Both the position numbers and the translations under genes were made by a program. The notes under the pieces are model-generated. The model was not told where the DNA came from. It did not search any database and saw only the letters and a list, made by a program, of their open reading frames with translations. A stretch of DNA of 64,000 nucleotides from Natrarchaeobaculum sulfurireducens. GTDB taxonomy: Archaea > Halobacteriota > Halobacteria > Halobacteriales > Natrialbaceae. The stretch covers positions 1,302,001 to 1,366,000 of the forward strand of contig NZ_CP024047.1 in the NCBI RefSeq assembly GCF_003430825.1, written 5' to 3'. Positions 1 through 8,591 of this stretch are shown piece after piece. The stretch's first letter is position 1, and each line of letters opens with the position of its first letter.

Positions 1-1016
1 CTCTGTTCCTCGTCGTCAGCCGATTCGTCGTCGGTGTCTTCATCGTCGGTATCGTCGTCCGTTTCGTTTTCTTCGTCATCGTCGGCTTCACCGTCCGAAA
101 GCTCGAGCGTGAAGGTCTCGTCGGTCGGACCGGTGAAGTCGATAGAGTCTTCGACGTCTTCGAACTCGTCGTCGATCGACGAAACCGTCACGTCGTACGG
201 TCCACCCTGCTCGATTTCGTCGATCGTGATCGAGCCGTTTTCGAACTCGTCGTCGCTGTACGTGAAGCTGAGGTCCTCATCGAACTCCTCGTTCTCTTCG
301 TGTTCGAGGGCGAGTTCGAAGCCGTCAGTAACTCGTTGTTCGTTCTCGTCCTCGAGGGTGATCGTCAGGGTCAGCTGGTCGTCAACCCATTGTTCGTACT
401 CTTCTGGCGGGAGAACCGTCACGTCAGCGACCATGCCGGAGTGTCCGGTACCACACAGCTCGAAACACTCAGCGACGTGCTCGCCGGGTTCTTCGGCAAT
501 GAACCAGGTGTCGTCGTACTCACCGGGGATCGAGTCGGCTTTCACCCGTAGGTCCGAGATGCCGAACGAGTGCCAGACGTCAGTCGAGGTCACTTCGATC
601 CAGATCGGCTCATCAGCAGGGATGACCATATCGTTGGTCGTCTCGATACCGTTGTCGTAGTAGAAGTCCCAACCGAACGCCCAGCCTTCGATATCCATCT
701 CGATCGCATCTTCAGGATTGTTGTCCGGGCCATCCTCGACGTAGAGCAGCATGCCGTACGTCCAGACGACCAGCGAGATGACGATGATGGCACTCAAGCC
801 AAACGATAGGAACAGTTTTTTTCCGCCTTTACCACCTGTCGGTAATTCCCCAAGGGTTGGCAGATCGTCGTCGTCGTCGTCGACCTCGCCAGTATCACGA
901 TACTTGTACGCGTTGTACAGTGTATACGCGATCACGACGACGCCGACGAGCGTCCCGAGTCCGAGGAAAACAAGGAAGATATCCTCGAACACGTCAACGC
1001 GCGTCTGCACCTCCAT
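1..1016 (-). CDS. coxB: Cytochrome c oxidase subunit II (partial, C-terminus outside window)
   Basis: Membrane-anchored, extracellular-facing subunit of a haem-copper oxidase that carries the CuA electron-entry site. Translation from the ATG at 1014-1016 gives two membrane segments (about residues 10-33 and 69-92) and then a cupredoxin-like domain. Its CuA ligands are visible: H149 in DVWHSFG, then C184, C188, H192 and M195 in ECFELCGTGHSGM. The usual domain ends near residue 215. Here at least 120 more residues follow, with a beta-rich segment and then a run of Asp, Glu and Ser, and no stop before base 1. The gene points away from the amphi-Trp gene. Family assignment is firm; the function of the C-terminal extension is unknown. 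Confidence 0.93.
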   Translation of the reverse strand, partial: MEVQTRVDVFEDIFLVFLGLGTLVGVVVIAYTLYNAYKYRDTGEVDDDDDDLPTLGELPTGGKGGKKLFLSFGLSAIIVISLVVWTYGMLLYVEDGPDNNPEDAIEMDIEGWAFGWDFYYDNGIETTNDMVIPADEPIWIEVTSTDVWHSFGISDLRVKADSIPGEYDDTWFIAEEPGEHVAECFELCGTGHSGMVADVTVLPPEEYEQWVDDQLTLTITLEDENEQRVTDGFELALEHEENEEFDEDLSFTYSDDEFENGSITIDEIEQGGPYDVTVSSIDDEFEDVEDSIDFTGPTDETFTLELSDGEADDDEENETDDDTDDEDTDDESADDEEQ

Positions 1017-1397
1017 CGGGGTTGCTATTGCGCTGTAGATTGTATTCACCTCTATTGAAGTCCGTCTATATGTCGGTCGATGGTTGCCGGGACCACTTAT
1101 CTATTTGGAATCCAGCCAACGGCAGTCGACGGACCAGGTGACTGCCGGGCGGTTCGGCGACGCGGCGTCGACGCCCCCATTTTACGGCCCGCTATACGAC
1201 CCGTAGGGTTGCTCCCTCTTTTCTTTATCGTTATTTCACGATCTTATTGTCAGGTATAAACGCCGAAAGACTCCCTTAGGAGCCATTTCCCGAACTCGTT
1301 CGGCTCGATCAACCTCGAGTTCAACGGGTAAAACTGGACTCTGCATTTCGCGCGCGCTTGCAAAAGAGTCTATATCACCCATCGCGAAAATACGCGT
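1017..1397. other. Intergenic, divergent promoters
   Basis: No credible gene in 381 bases between coxB (leftward) and the amphi-Trp gene (rightward). It should hold promoters for both. An AT-rich patch with TTTCTTTATCGTTATTTC near 1220 is the only obvious low-GC feature. The short frames here have no family resemblance. Confidence 0.5.
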
Positions 1398-1682
1398 ATG
1401 CCAGAAGAGGTTCTATTCAAGTTCGAGCGCCGAATGTCGACCGACGACATCGCGGCGTACCTTCGCACCGTCGCAGACAACCTCGAGAGCGGCGAGTCGA
1501 TCTCGCTCGAGGCCGGGGGCGAATCCGTGACGATGGACCCCCCCGCCCGTCCAACCTTCGAGATCAAAGCCGAGCGCGAAACCTCGAGCTCCAGCGGCCC
1601 CGCCGAACTCAGCATCGAGTTCGAACTCGAGTGGGACGAGGGCGAGGAAAACGGTGAGGGCGGCGACCTACGAATCGACTGA
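1398..1682 (+). CDS. Amphi-Trp domain-containing protein
   Basis: Small acidic protein of 94 residues. It starts [10 protein letters not shown] and carries the repeating pattern of the amphi-Trp family (roughly [15 protein letters not shown]), which is widespread in Halobacteria. The family has no assigned biochemical role. The second half is a beta-type segment rich in Glu that ends EGGDLRID. It lies just upstream of adk in the same direction with about 55 bases between them, and the gap has its own TATA-like stretch, so co-transcription is uncertain. The start at 1398 is the first ATG of the open frame. Confidence 0.75.
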   Translation: MPEEVLFKFERRMSTDDIAAYLRTVADNLESGESISLEAGGESVTMDPPARPTFEIKAERETSSSSGPAELSIEFELEWDEGEENGEGGDLRID

Positions 1683-1738
1683 CTGATCTCCAGCCGTATT
1701 TCTTTAAGCCTTTATGCAGTGGTGGAGAACGACACCGT

Positions 1739-2374
1739 ATGGCACAGCCACGAATCCTGATCCTGGGTGCCCCAGGTGCAGGCAAAGGGACCCAGAGCGC
1801 AAAGATCACCGAGGAGTTCAACGTCGAGCACGTCACGACTGGCGACGCTCTCCGGTCGAACAAGGAGATGGACATCTCCGAGATGGACACCGAGTATGAC
1901 ACTCCTGGCGAGTACATGGACCAAGGAGAACTCGTCCCCGACGAGGTCGTCAACGCCATCGTCGACGAGGCGCTCTCGCAAGCGGGCGGCTTCGTCCTCG
2001 ACGGCTACCCGCGCAACCTCGAGCAGGCCGAAGAACTCGAGGACATGACCGATCTGGACATCGTGCTCATGCTCGACGTCAGCGAAGAGGAGCTCGTCCA
2101 CCGTCTGACCGGCCGTCGGATGGACCCCGAGACGGGCGATATCTACCACGTCGAGTACAATCCCCCGGAGGACGACGAAGTCGAGGAACGACTCGTCCAG
2201 CGCGACGACGACGACGAAGAAACCGTCCGCGAACGACTCGGCGTGTACCGGGAGAACACCGAACCGGTGATCGAACACTACGAAGAACAGGGCGTGCTCG
2301 AGCGCGTCGATGGCGAGCAGGCACCCGACGAGGTCTGGGAAGCGGTCAAAAAGACGATCGAAGACGCTGCGTAG
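1739..2374 (+). CDS. adk: Adenylate kinase
   Basis: Cytoplasmic enzyme that interconverts ATP + AMP and 2 ADP. The P-loop [10 protein letters not shown] is at residues 10-19, followed by the NMP-binding segment (TTGDALR), the GYPRN motif and a LID region ([13 protein letters not shown], without zinc cysteines) running into an acidic stretch. The 211-residue length is normal for the bacterial-type Adk found in haloarchaea. The start at 1739 gives the canonical N-terminus [18 protein letters not shown]-like CTTTAAGCC about 30 bases upstream suits the short or absent leaders of haloarchaea. It heads a same-strand nucleotide and RNA-modification cluster (DUF106, cmk, cbf5). Confidence 0.95.
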   Translation: MAQPRILILGAPGAGKGTQSAKITEEFNVEHVTTGDALRSNKEMDISEMDTEYDTPGEYMDQGELVPDEVVNAIVDEALSQAGGFVLDGYPRNLEQAEELEDMTDLDIVLMLDVSEEELVHRLTGRRMDPETGDIYHVEYNPPEDDEVEERLVQRDDDDEETVRERLGVYRENTEPVIEHYEEQGVLERVDGEQAPDEVWEAVKKTIEDAA

Positions 2375-2704
2375 GCCCGATTAATCGCTTTGGATATCGA
2401 CTTCGTGTTCGGCGATAGTGAGATAGTGAATTTGTGGGGGCAGCTGGCAATTCTCTGGGTAGGAATCACTATACGAGTCAGATAATTGGGTCGTCTGGTC
2501 AAACAGTTCAAGACCGTTCACGACACAACAACAGCGAGGGCTCGAGCCCGATACGACGAACCCAAGCCCGATGGAATCGGTCGGAATGAGACCACACGAG
2601 CGATCACGTGCGGGAAAACGGTCAGTCGACGTGAGATGCTGGCGCTCGATCACGCAGCACGGAAGATAAACACTTGTATACCGTACGTGCGCTAGCACAA
2701 GCAG
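2375..2704. other. Intergenic between adk and DUF106 gene
   Basis: 330 bases with no supportable gene. Short frames on both strands have arginine-rich or shadow-like translations. It probably contains the adk terminator and the promoter of the DUF106 gene, but I see no strong hairpin. Confidence 0.4.
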
Positions 2705-3652
2705 ATGACGCGTACAGCCGAGAAGATCAATGCCCTCGTCCGCGAGGATGGTTCGATGGTCGACGCCCTCGAGGCCATCCGTGAGACGGCCGACGAGAAC
2801 GGCGGGGAGGTCCAGTGGGGGGACGTCAGCGACGAACTCACGAGCGGCCAGTGGGGGCGACTGATCGAGAAGGGCGTGTTGGTCGACGGCGACGAAGGAT
2901 TCGAGATCGCCGACCGCGAGGCCTACGACGAGGCGCTCGACGGCGATACCGACTCGATTGTCCCTGACGTCGATATCGACGATGAGGAGACGAAGTGGTC
3001 TCAGTGGGACAAACTGGCCGCCGTCGGCTCGGTCCTGTTGATGATCGGGTACTGGCTCGAGTCGGTTCGTGAGACCGTTGGTGGTGCAATCGATCTGGTG
3101 ATGGCGCCGCTCGATGCCGCGTTGCCGTTTTATGCCGTAATCCTCGCAGTGTCGATGCTGACCGGCCTCTACTCGACGCTCCTGCAAGCGAACCTGATGA
3201 ACCCGGAGATCATCGGAAAGTACCAACAGCGGATGAAGTCGATGCAGGAGAAACAGAAAGACGTCAAAGAGCGCAAGGAGGCAGCCGAAGAGCGCGGCGC
3301 GAGCGAAGCCGAACTCGAGCGCCTCGAGAACGAGATGGAAGAAGTCCGCGAAGAGCAGATGGAGGCCATGGCCGAGAACATGGGGATGTTCAAAGAGCAG
3401 TTCCGGCCGATGGTCTGGATCATGCTGTTTACCATTCCGCTGTTCCTCTGGATGTACTGGAAGATCCTCGGCGGGCACATCAGCGATGCGGAGATGATCA
3501 TGGTCATGCCGATCGCTGGTGAAGTCGCGCTCAATGAAGGACTGCTCGGCCCGATGTGGGCGTGGATTATCTGGTACTTCCTCTGCTCGATGGGCTTTAC
3601 CCAACTCCTGCGGAAGGCACTGAACATCGACATGACGCCAACGGGCGCCTAA
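2705..3652 (+). CDS. DUF106 / Oxa1-superfamily membrane protein
   Basis: Archaeal DUF106 protein, a relative of YidC/Oxa1/EMC3-type membrane insertases. The family is thought to help insert membrane proteins; that role is inferred from the family. The 315 residues show a soluble N-terminal domain (about 1-100), membrane segments near 105-120, 138-160, 236-253 and 283-300, and a long charged coiled coil (about 170-228) after the second segment. This hairpin-between-helices layout is characteristic of the family. The start at 2705 ([11 protein letters not shown]) is the first ATG. It sits between adk and cmk, an arrangement I recall from other haloarchaea. Confidence 0.85.
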   Translation: MTRTAEKINALVREDGSMVDALEAIRETADENGGEVQWGDVSDELTSGQWGRLIEKGVLVDGDEGFEIADREAYDEALDGDTDSIVPDVDIDDEETKWSQWDKLAAVGSVLLMIGYWLESVRETVGGAIDLVMAPLDAALPFYAVILAVSMLTGLYSTLLQANLMNPEIIGKYQQRMKSMQEKQKDVKERKEAAEERGASEAELERLENEMEEVREEQMEAMAENMGMFKEQFRPMVWIMLFTIPLFLWMYWKILGGHISDAEMIMVMPIAGEVALNEGLLGPMWAWIIWYFLCSMGFTQLLRKALNIDMTPTGA

Positions 3653-3786
3653 GCTGGCCCCTCCCGTCGGCTGTCGCTCGGCTGTTTCGTTGGAATCGGA
3701 TGCACCCCTCGAGCAACTGGCTCTCCGGACGGAGTCGCGTGCTCGTGTTTCAAAACCCATTTTACCGGCCACGACGCAGTTCACAT

Positions 3787-4362
3787 ATGTTACTCACCGT
3801 CTCCGGCCCGCCAGGGAGCGGGAAGAGCACGACTGCGGGGTTGCTCGCCGACGCTTTCGATCTCGACCACGTTAGCGGCGGTGACATCTTTAGGGAACTG
3901 GCCGACGAGCGCGGCTATACCCCCCTCGAGTTCAACAAACTCGCCGAGGAGAACGACCAGATCGACCGCGATCTCGACCGCCGACTACGTGAAATCGCGG
4001 TCGCCGAAGACGACCTCGTGCTCGAGTCACGACTCGCGGGCTGGCTCGCCGGCGAGCAGGCGGACTTTCGGTTCTGGCTCGACGCTCCGCCGGCCGTTCG
4101 AGGCGAGCGCATCGCCGAACGCGAGGAGAAAGATCCCGTTCGGGCAACCGAAGAAACCCAGGCTCGCGAAGCGAGTGAGGCACAACGATACGAGGAGTAC
4201 TACGGGATCGACATTCGTGATCTCACGATCTATGACCTCTCTGTGAACACTGCCCGCTGGGCACCCGACGCCGTATTGGACATGCTCGTCACCGCTGTCG
4301 AGGAATACGACGCCGCTGGTGATGAGGGACAACCGATCGTGGACGTCGACTACGACTTCTGA
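3787..4362 (+). CDS. cmk: Cytidylate kinase
   Basis: Archaeal (d)CMP kinase of 191 residues that phosphorylates CMP and dCMP with ATP in the cytoplasm. The P-loop [11 protein letters not shown] is at residues 6-16, followed by VSGGDIFRE (NMP binding) and a LID-like [10 protein letters not shown]. The open frame extends upstream, but the ATG at 3787 gives the standard [12 protein letters not shown] start, so I chose that. It ends 4 bases before cbf5 starts, which indicates one transcript with the pseudouridine synthase. Confidence 0.92.
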   Translation: MLLTVSGPPGSGKSTTAGLLADAFDLDHVSGGDIFRELADERGYTPLEFNKLAEENDQIDRDLDRRLREIAVAEDDLVLESRLAGWLAGEQADFRFWLDAPPAVRGERIAEREEKDPVRATEETQAREASEAQRYEEYYGIDIRDLTIYDLSVNTARWAPDAVLDMLVTAVEEYDAAGDEGQPIVDVDYDF

Positions 4363-4366
4363 TCCG

Positions 4367-5275
4367 ATGAGTCTCCGAGGTCCACCAGACGAGCGGACGC
4401 CCGCCGAGTTACTCACGTTCGGCGTCGTCAATCTCGACAAACCGCCCGGCCCGTCTTCACATCAGGTCAGCGGCTGGCTTCGCGACGCCGTCGCCGAAAC
4501 GCTCGAGGGGCGAGACGTCGACGCGTCGATCGACCAGGCGGCCCACGCGGGGACGCTCGATCCGAAAGTCACTGGCTGTTTGCCGGTCATGCTCGGCGAC
4601 GCGACACGGCTTGCACAGGTCTTCCTCGAAGGATCCAAAGAGTACGTTGCCGTCCTCGAGTGTCACGCACCGGTCCCGGCTGACGCCGAATCGGTCGTCG
4701 CAGAGTTCGAGGGACCGATCTACCAGAAGCCCCCGCGCAAAAGCGCGGTCTCCCGACGCCTCCGCGTACGCGAGATTTACGACCTCGAGATACTCGAACG
4801 AGAGGAGCGTAAGTTGCTGTTGCGAATCCGTTGTGAGAGCGGCACCTACGTCCGAAAGCTCTGTCACGACCTCGGGCTGGCGCTTGGTACCGGCGGCCAC
4901 ATGGGTCACCTCCGGCGGACGGCAACGACACCGTTCGACGACACGGACCTTCACTCGGCCTACGAGTTCCTCGATGCGCTGGCGTTCTGGCTCGAAGACG
5001 ACAATCCCGACCCCCTCTACGAGGTGGTCGACCCCGCCGAGCGAATCCTCACGGACATCCCCCAGGTCGTCATCGCTGAGTCCGCCGCGCGCGAAGTCGC
5101 GAACGGAGCGCCAGTGTACGCCCCCGGTGTCCTCGAGGTCGAACGCGGAACGACCAACGGAGACCTCGTCGCCTGTTTGACCCCGAATGGGGCGGCTGTC
5201 TGTCTCGGGACGGTCGTCGGAACCGAGGACGACGACTCTGGAGTTGTCGTCGATCTCGAGCGCGTACTCGTCTGA
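4367..5275 (+). CDS. cbf5: tRNA/rRNA pseudouridine synthase Cbf5 (TruB family)
   Basis: Catalytic protein of archaeal H/ACA ribonucleoproteins, also able to make pseudouridine 55 in tRNA. The TruB core shows NLDKPPGPSSHQV near the N-terminus and the catalytic aspartate in HAGTLDPKVTG. The RCESGTYVRKL motif follows, and a C-terminal PUA-type domain begins around VVDPAERIL. It is about 302 residues long. The ATG at 4367 (MSLRGPPDER) is preferred over a frame-internal start 48 bases earlier that would overlap cmk. It lies 4 bases downstream of cmk. Confidence 0.92.
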   Translation: MSLRGPPDERTPAELLTFGVVNLDKPPGPSSHQVSGWLRDAVAETLEGRDVDASIDQAAHAGTLDPKVTGCLPVMLGDATRLAQVFLEGSKEYVAVLECHAPVPADAESVVAEFEGPIYQKPPRKSAVSRRLRVREIYDLEILEREERKLLLRIRCESGTYVRKLCHDLGLALGTGGHMGHLRRTATTPFDDTDLHSAYEFLDALAFWLEDDNPDPLYEVVDPAERILTDIPQVVIAESAAREVANGAPVYAPGVLEVERGTTNGDLVACLTPNGAAVCLGTVVGTEDDDSGVVVDLERVLV

Positions 5276-5651
5276 ATAGCCGTCGAGGTCGCCGACACCT
5301 GGGGCGAGCCGATCATCGGTCGAATGCCGACGATGGGGTCGGTTCAGATGGCTCTCCCTGTCGGGTTCGATTACTCATCGGAGCGTCTACGACTGGAACT
5401 AACACCGAAGACGGTGATCTCCAAGCAGGTTCTGGCTCGACCCGGATCTCCCCGCCGTGGCGTTCGACGACTCGTTTACACAGCGCGAGGTCGATATCGG
5501 CTCTCGTGTGTTCCTCCTAACTGTGCAGTCGTTGACACACATCGATGATGTGCGTTTGACCGACCGGATCAGTTACCGAGAGCGGACCGACTGCCCCCTG
5601 GGACAATCGAAACGACACGCTTAAACGGCAGACGGTCTTCGACCTACATGC
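5276..5651. other. Intergenic upstream of tRNA-Pro
   Basis: 376 bases between cbf5 and tRNA-Pro. The frames here have no recognisable family and lack haloarchaeal acidic bias. It should contain the tRNA promoter near 5610-5640, where the sequence becomes less GC-rich. I see nothing else. Confidence 0.4.
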
Positions 5652-5722
5652 GGGACCGTGGGGTAGTGGTATCCTCTGCGGATGGGGTCCGTAGGACCCG
5701 AGTTCGACTCTCGGCGGTCCCA
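5652..5722 (+). tRNA. tRNA-Pro(GGG)
   Basis: Folds as a full cloverleaf. The acceptor GGGACCG pairs with CGGTCCC and the discriminator is A. The anticodon stem TGCGG/CCGTA encloses loop ATGGGGT with anticodon GGG. The T arm is CCGAG-TTCGACT-CTCGG. There is no intron and no encoded CCA. Provirus-derived sequence starts just after its 3' end, so it probably served as an integration site. Confidence 0.93.
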
Positions 5723-5925
5723 CTCAAAATTATCTAGGTGTCTAATTCTTAGAGGCTTGGCCGCCTCTACCTGCCGAAAATCCAGTTGTCGATCTCATCA
5801 CAATTCCCTCCTTTGGACAGTTTAACGAGAGGGGGTCGCCGTGAGTTTCACACCATGGACGTCAACCAGCACGTCCACCTGTCTTCACTGTGAGGTTCAT
5901 GTTACTGGTCACCAACATGGCTCAC

Positions 5926-6207
5926 AACGAGACGCCCGGCTCAGTCCGGATCCACACCGCTCAGGGCAATGAGTGGTGCTACAACGCGATCGAGAAGGCC
6001 GCACGGTTCTACGACTGCAACCGATCGAACGCCATCGCGTTCGCCTGCGAAGCCGTCAACCGCCTGGTTCGAGCAACTCGAGCCGTTCTCGAGCGTGACA
6101 ATCTCACCAGATCCTGCGCCAGGAGATCGCCGAGCCGCTCTCGACTCAAGGGGATGACCTTCGACCTCGAGACCCCGGTCACAGTTACACCAAAAGGCGA
6201 CGAGTGA
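5926..6207 (+). pseudogene. Frameshifted copy of the 43515-43805 provirus gene
   Basis: From its ATG at 5926 the protein (MAHNETPGSVRIHTAQGNEW) tracks the 96-residue provirus protein (MARNQTPGSVRIRTGQGNEW) almost to the end. The stretch corresponding to TKAQRQEIAETLSTRAVT reads TRSCARRSPSRSRLKGMT instead. At the nucleotide level this is one base lost just after ctcacca and one base gained near ctcgactcaagg, so the frame is lost and then restored for the shared ending TVTPKGDE. It may still make a protein with about 20 altered residues. I call it a decaying copy rather than a proven null. Confidence 0.65.
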
Positions 6208-6431
6208 TCGATTTAGAATCGGGTACAACCACCTTCCCTTCCTCCACCTTCCTGTGGGGCTATGGGCGCGCACGGGTGGGAGACGATGACATCAAAGTTA
6301 TCAACGAATTGCTATTAAGTTGTATCGAGCTATCAAAACTGGCCTGCCGAATAAAAGGCGTGAATGTGGCACGGTTGAGAGCGGATCTGCAAACAACGGT
6401 AATCGGCCAGTGCAGGTGAGCGATGGAAAGT

Positions 6432-7082
6432 TTAGGAGTGGTCTCTGATATCGGTTGTGGAATCGTCTATAATAACCGTATCAGTCGAGTCCTGAATTAT
6501 CGTCACACTCACTTCTTCGAGATCGTCGGTGTCTTCTTCAAAGAATGTGTTGTGAAGGTTCCCAATGTCGTCTCCTTCGTCGGGTTGCTCGGGAGGCCAC
6601 GCTGATTCGCCAGCAAATACAATTGCCACTTCCGACTCTTCAGTTTCGTCGACACAGTCTGGGTAATTGGTGTCTCCATCCAGCGCGATGATTATCTCGT
6701 CACCACTGCTCGCAGTTAGACCAGGATCTGCATCATCACTCGTGAATCGTCCCGATACTGTTTCATCTTCGCCGGAAGCCTCGATGAAATACTCTAGTTC
6801 GTCCGATGTGAAGTCATCACCAGCATTGTGGCTGACCGTGATGACTAAATGGTAATGAGCGCACGTATCACCGTCGTCAAGTTCTGGAACAGTGATTGGC
6901 CCGTCTGAAGCGTTCACATCTGTGATTTCGACCGAGGAAAATTGCGGAGAATCAGTCATATTTCGATCGCTAATAGCAAACGCGAAAAAAGCGACTGACG
7001 CGGCCAAGATAATGGTCAGAGCGACAATTAACACGACTCCGACTACCGATGATACTGATCGGTCCCCCAACCTTCCACTCAT
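6432..7082 (-). CDS. Type IV pilin-like protein (Pilin_N/DUF1628 family)
   Basis: 216-residue secreted or surface protein with the N-terminus typical of haloarchaeal type IV pilins. A short basic leader MSGRLGDR is followed by SVSSVVGVVLIVALTIILAA, the hydrophobic helix used for pilus assembly after prepilin-peptidase cleavage. The rest is an acidic, beta-rich domain with a few cysteines (DTCAHYH, YPDCVDE). Members of this family are exported and may polymerise; that is known of the family, not shown here. It is alone and lies within the tRNA-Pro provirus remnant, between two genes that are only about 100 bases apart in the intact relative at 43.8 kb. It was therefore acquired as cargo or lost from the other copy. 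Confidence 0.8.
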   Translation of the reverse strand: MSGRLGDRSVSSVVGVVLIVALTIILAASVAFFAFAISDRNMTDSPQFSSVEITDVNASDGPITVPELDDGDTCAHYHLVITVSHNAGDDFTSDELEYFIEASGEDETVSGRFTSDDADPGLTASSGDEIIIALDGDTNYPDCVDETEESEVAIVFAGESAWPPEQPDEGDDIGNLHNTFFEEDTDDLEEVSVTIIQDSTDTVIIDDSTTDIRDHS

Positions 7083-7229
7083 GTTTAAAGGTCGGACTAA
7101 TTACGGCTTATAGCTATTGGCCAACGAACTATTGACAACAGATAAGTACTGTTGATTGGGGGAGCTGGCGTGTAACTTTCATGTTCTGGATGCAACAACA
7201 CATCAGGAACAACACTTGTCACTACCTAC

Positions 7230-7430
7230 TTACCTTCACTACTCATCTGCAACGACTCGAGCGAAGTCCTGAACGTCGGTGTACCGCTCGAGTTCGCGGA
7301 TGCCCTCGTCGCTCACCCTACCCGTCGCAGTTTCTCGCAGGCTTCCTCGTGGCCGTCCTCGCACGCGTCTCGAGCGCGTCGCGCCGCCTCAATCCCGCCG
7401 CGTTCGGAGTCGCCGGTAATCGATGACGAC
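7230..7430 (-). pseudogene. 3' fragment of the ORF9-like provirus gene
   Basis: The minus-strand translation reads EAARRARDACEDGHEEACEKLRRVG and matches the C-terminal part of the protein at 43907-44716 (EAARRARKACEDGHEEACEELRRMG). A two-base loss then introduces a stop, where the intact gene continues WSDKDVRELEQYTDAQDFARVVADE. The remaining codons for that tail are still legible in a shifted frame. The upstream part of the gene is missing. This is a remnant of the degraded provirus. Confidence 0.75.
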
Positions 7431-7609
7431 GGTTGCCCTCGAGAAGTACAGCCTTGCCCAGTTAGTCGACAGTCTCCGGGTACGCATTCGGACAGGGGTG
7501 GCCCAGGCGTGATCGTCTCGGCTGCGATCGCGGAGATCGGCGAGTGCGTTGCCGGCGATCCCCGCGAGGCGATCCGGTACGATCACCACAGCGGAAGTCG
7601 AGCCAAAAG

Positions 7610-7768
7610 TCACTCCGGAGACGCTTCTCGTCGTTCCCAGAGGAGCGTGAGCACTAACGCCGTCCCGATTGCCGCGACGACGACGAGGACGCCGATCACC
7701 AGATAGAGCATTGGGGACGCGCCGGCTAACATGCCGACGGTCAAGGGGAACATCGCAGTCGCACTCAT
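7610..7768 (-). CDS. Small single-span membrane protein
   Basis: 52 residues from the ATG at 7766-7768: MSATAMFPLTVGML, then one strong hydrophobic segment (about residues 18-42), ending in the charged tail LLWERREASPE. The longer frame upstream has no hydrophobic or acidic coding character, so I use the internal start. Family unknown. The pattern is common among small haloarchaeal membrane proteins. It lies just outside the provirus remnant. Confidence 0.45.
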   Translation of the reverse strand: MSATAMFPLTVGMLAGASPMLYLVIGVLVVVAAIGTALVLTLLWERREASPE

Positions 7769-8224
7769 ATGTGTTTGAAGCAACGCAACCCGCAAGTAGT
7801 TATCGTCATGTTCGAGAGGTGTACCTGTTCCGCGAGAAGCCACGTGATACCCACACGACGAGGACGGCACGACACGAGTGAGATGTCATCCACACCCTGG
7901 AGATCGAACTGACCGGTCAGCGTTCACACGCTGCCAGCATCGCCGTTCTTTCATGGCGTCTCGTTCGGGAGTCACCACAAACCAGGGCTCGAGTGCTGGC
8001 AACTCGCGACTCGAGCCAGAGTAAACGTATAACTGTTTTGGCCTGAAAGGTACCTCATAGCCAATGGTGGCAGCGAGTTACGTCGGTCGAGCGGTCGCCC
8101 CAAACCACAGCACAGGGCGAACACTCTACCGCCGGGTGCGACCTGAACGCGTGTCGGGTATCAACCGATCCCGGGAGAGAACGCGAGGAGCCGATGATCG
8201 TCCGAACGGACGGTCGGTGAGGCC
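7769..8224. other. Intergenic
   Basis: About 456 bases with no supportable gene between two small divergent membrane-protein genes. Frames on either strand are short and arginine-rich. No tRNA, strong hairpin or repeat was recognised. Confidence 0.4.
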
Positions 8225-8479
8225 ATGATGGCCTGGCTCGAGGCCCATCTCACGCCCGAGGCCACGAAGACAACGCTTTATCACGCCGTCCGCCTCCTCT
8301 TTCGGCTTTACGTTGCGAGTCTCCTGCTTGCCGGCACCTACAGTGTCTTCTGGCTCGCAGAAGTCGCCGGCCTGATCCCAGAACGACTCCTCTCGACGAT
8401 CTGGGTCGGCATCGCCATCATGGGGACGATCTTCCTCGTGCTCTTGATCACGCTGTTTTACACCTCGAACACCCGATAA
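8225..8479 (+). CDS. Small two-span membrane protein
   Basis: 84-residue protein beginning MMAWLEAHLTPEATK (ATG at 8225 or 8228). It has two hydrophobic segments, around residues 24-46 and 57-78, and a short polar end NTR. No catalytic or binding motif is visible and I do not recognise the family. It precedes the Nmad3 gene in the same direction by about 110 bases, which gives only weak context. Confidence 0.6.
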   Translation: MMAWLEAHLTPEATKTTLYHAVRLLFRLYVASLLLAGTYSVFWLAEVAGLIPERLLSTIWVGIAIMGTIFLVLLITLFYTSNTR

Positions 8480-8591
8480 TCGGCGCTCGAGTGGTCGTCT
8501 GCGTTTCTCGAGTGCCAGCCTGCTGGCGATCTATTCGTGGCCACTGCCTCGTTCGAGACGTTTAACCTCGATCACGGGAGAGAAACGATCG

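Larger units (their letters stand above)
5723..7440. mobile_element. Decayed provirus remnant next to tRNA-Pro
   Basis: Several blocks match the intact element at 38-44 kb in the same order. About 5868-5890 matches the start of the zinc-ribbon gene at 38093-38115 (shared acctgtcttca.tgt). About 5926-6200 matches the gene at 43515-43805. About 6235-6305 matches the junction near 43830-43910. About 7230-7430 matches the 3' end of the gene at 43907-44716 in the same orientation. Everything between the zinc ribbon and the 43.5-kb gene is gone, there is no integrase, and one extra gene (a pilin-like protein at 6432-7082) sits inside. Boundaries are approximate. I could not find a second copy of the tRNA-Pro 3' end. 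Confidence 0.7.

Noticed and set aside
34-660. Plus-strand frame of 208 residues, serine-rich
   Set aside because: It is the opposite-strand shadow of coxB; the minus strand has the CuA motif and membrane helices.
2381-3784. 467-residue minus-strand frame opposite the DUF106 gene
   Set aside because: Histidine- and arginine-rich shadow; the plus strand has the membrane helices and coiled coil of a known family.
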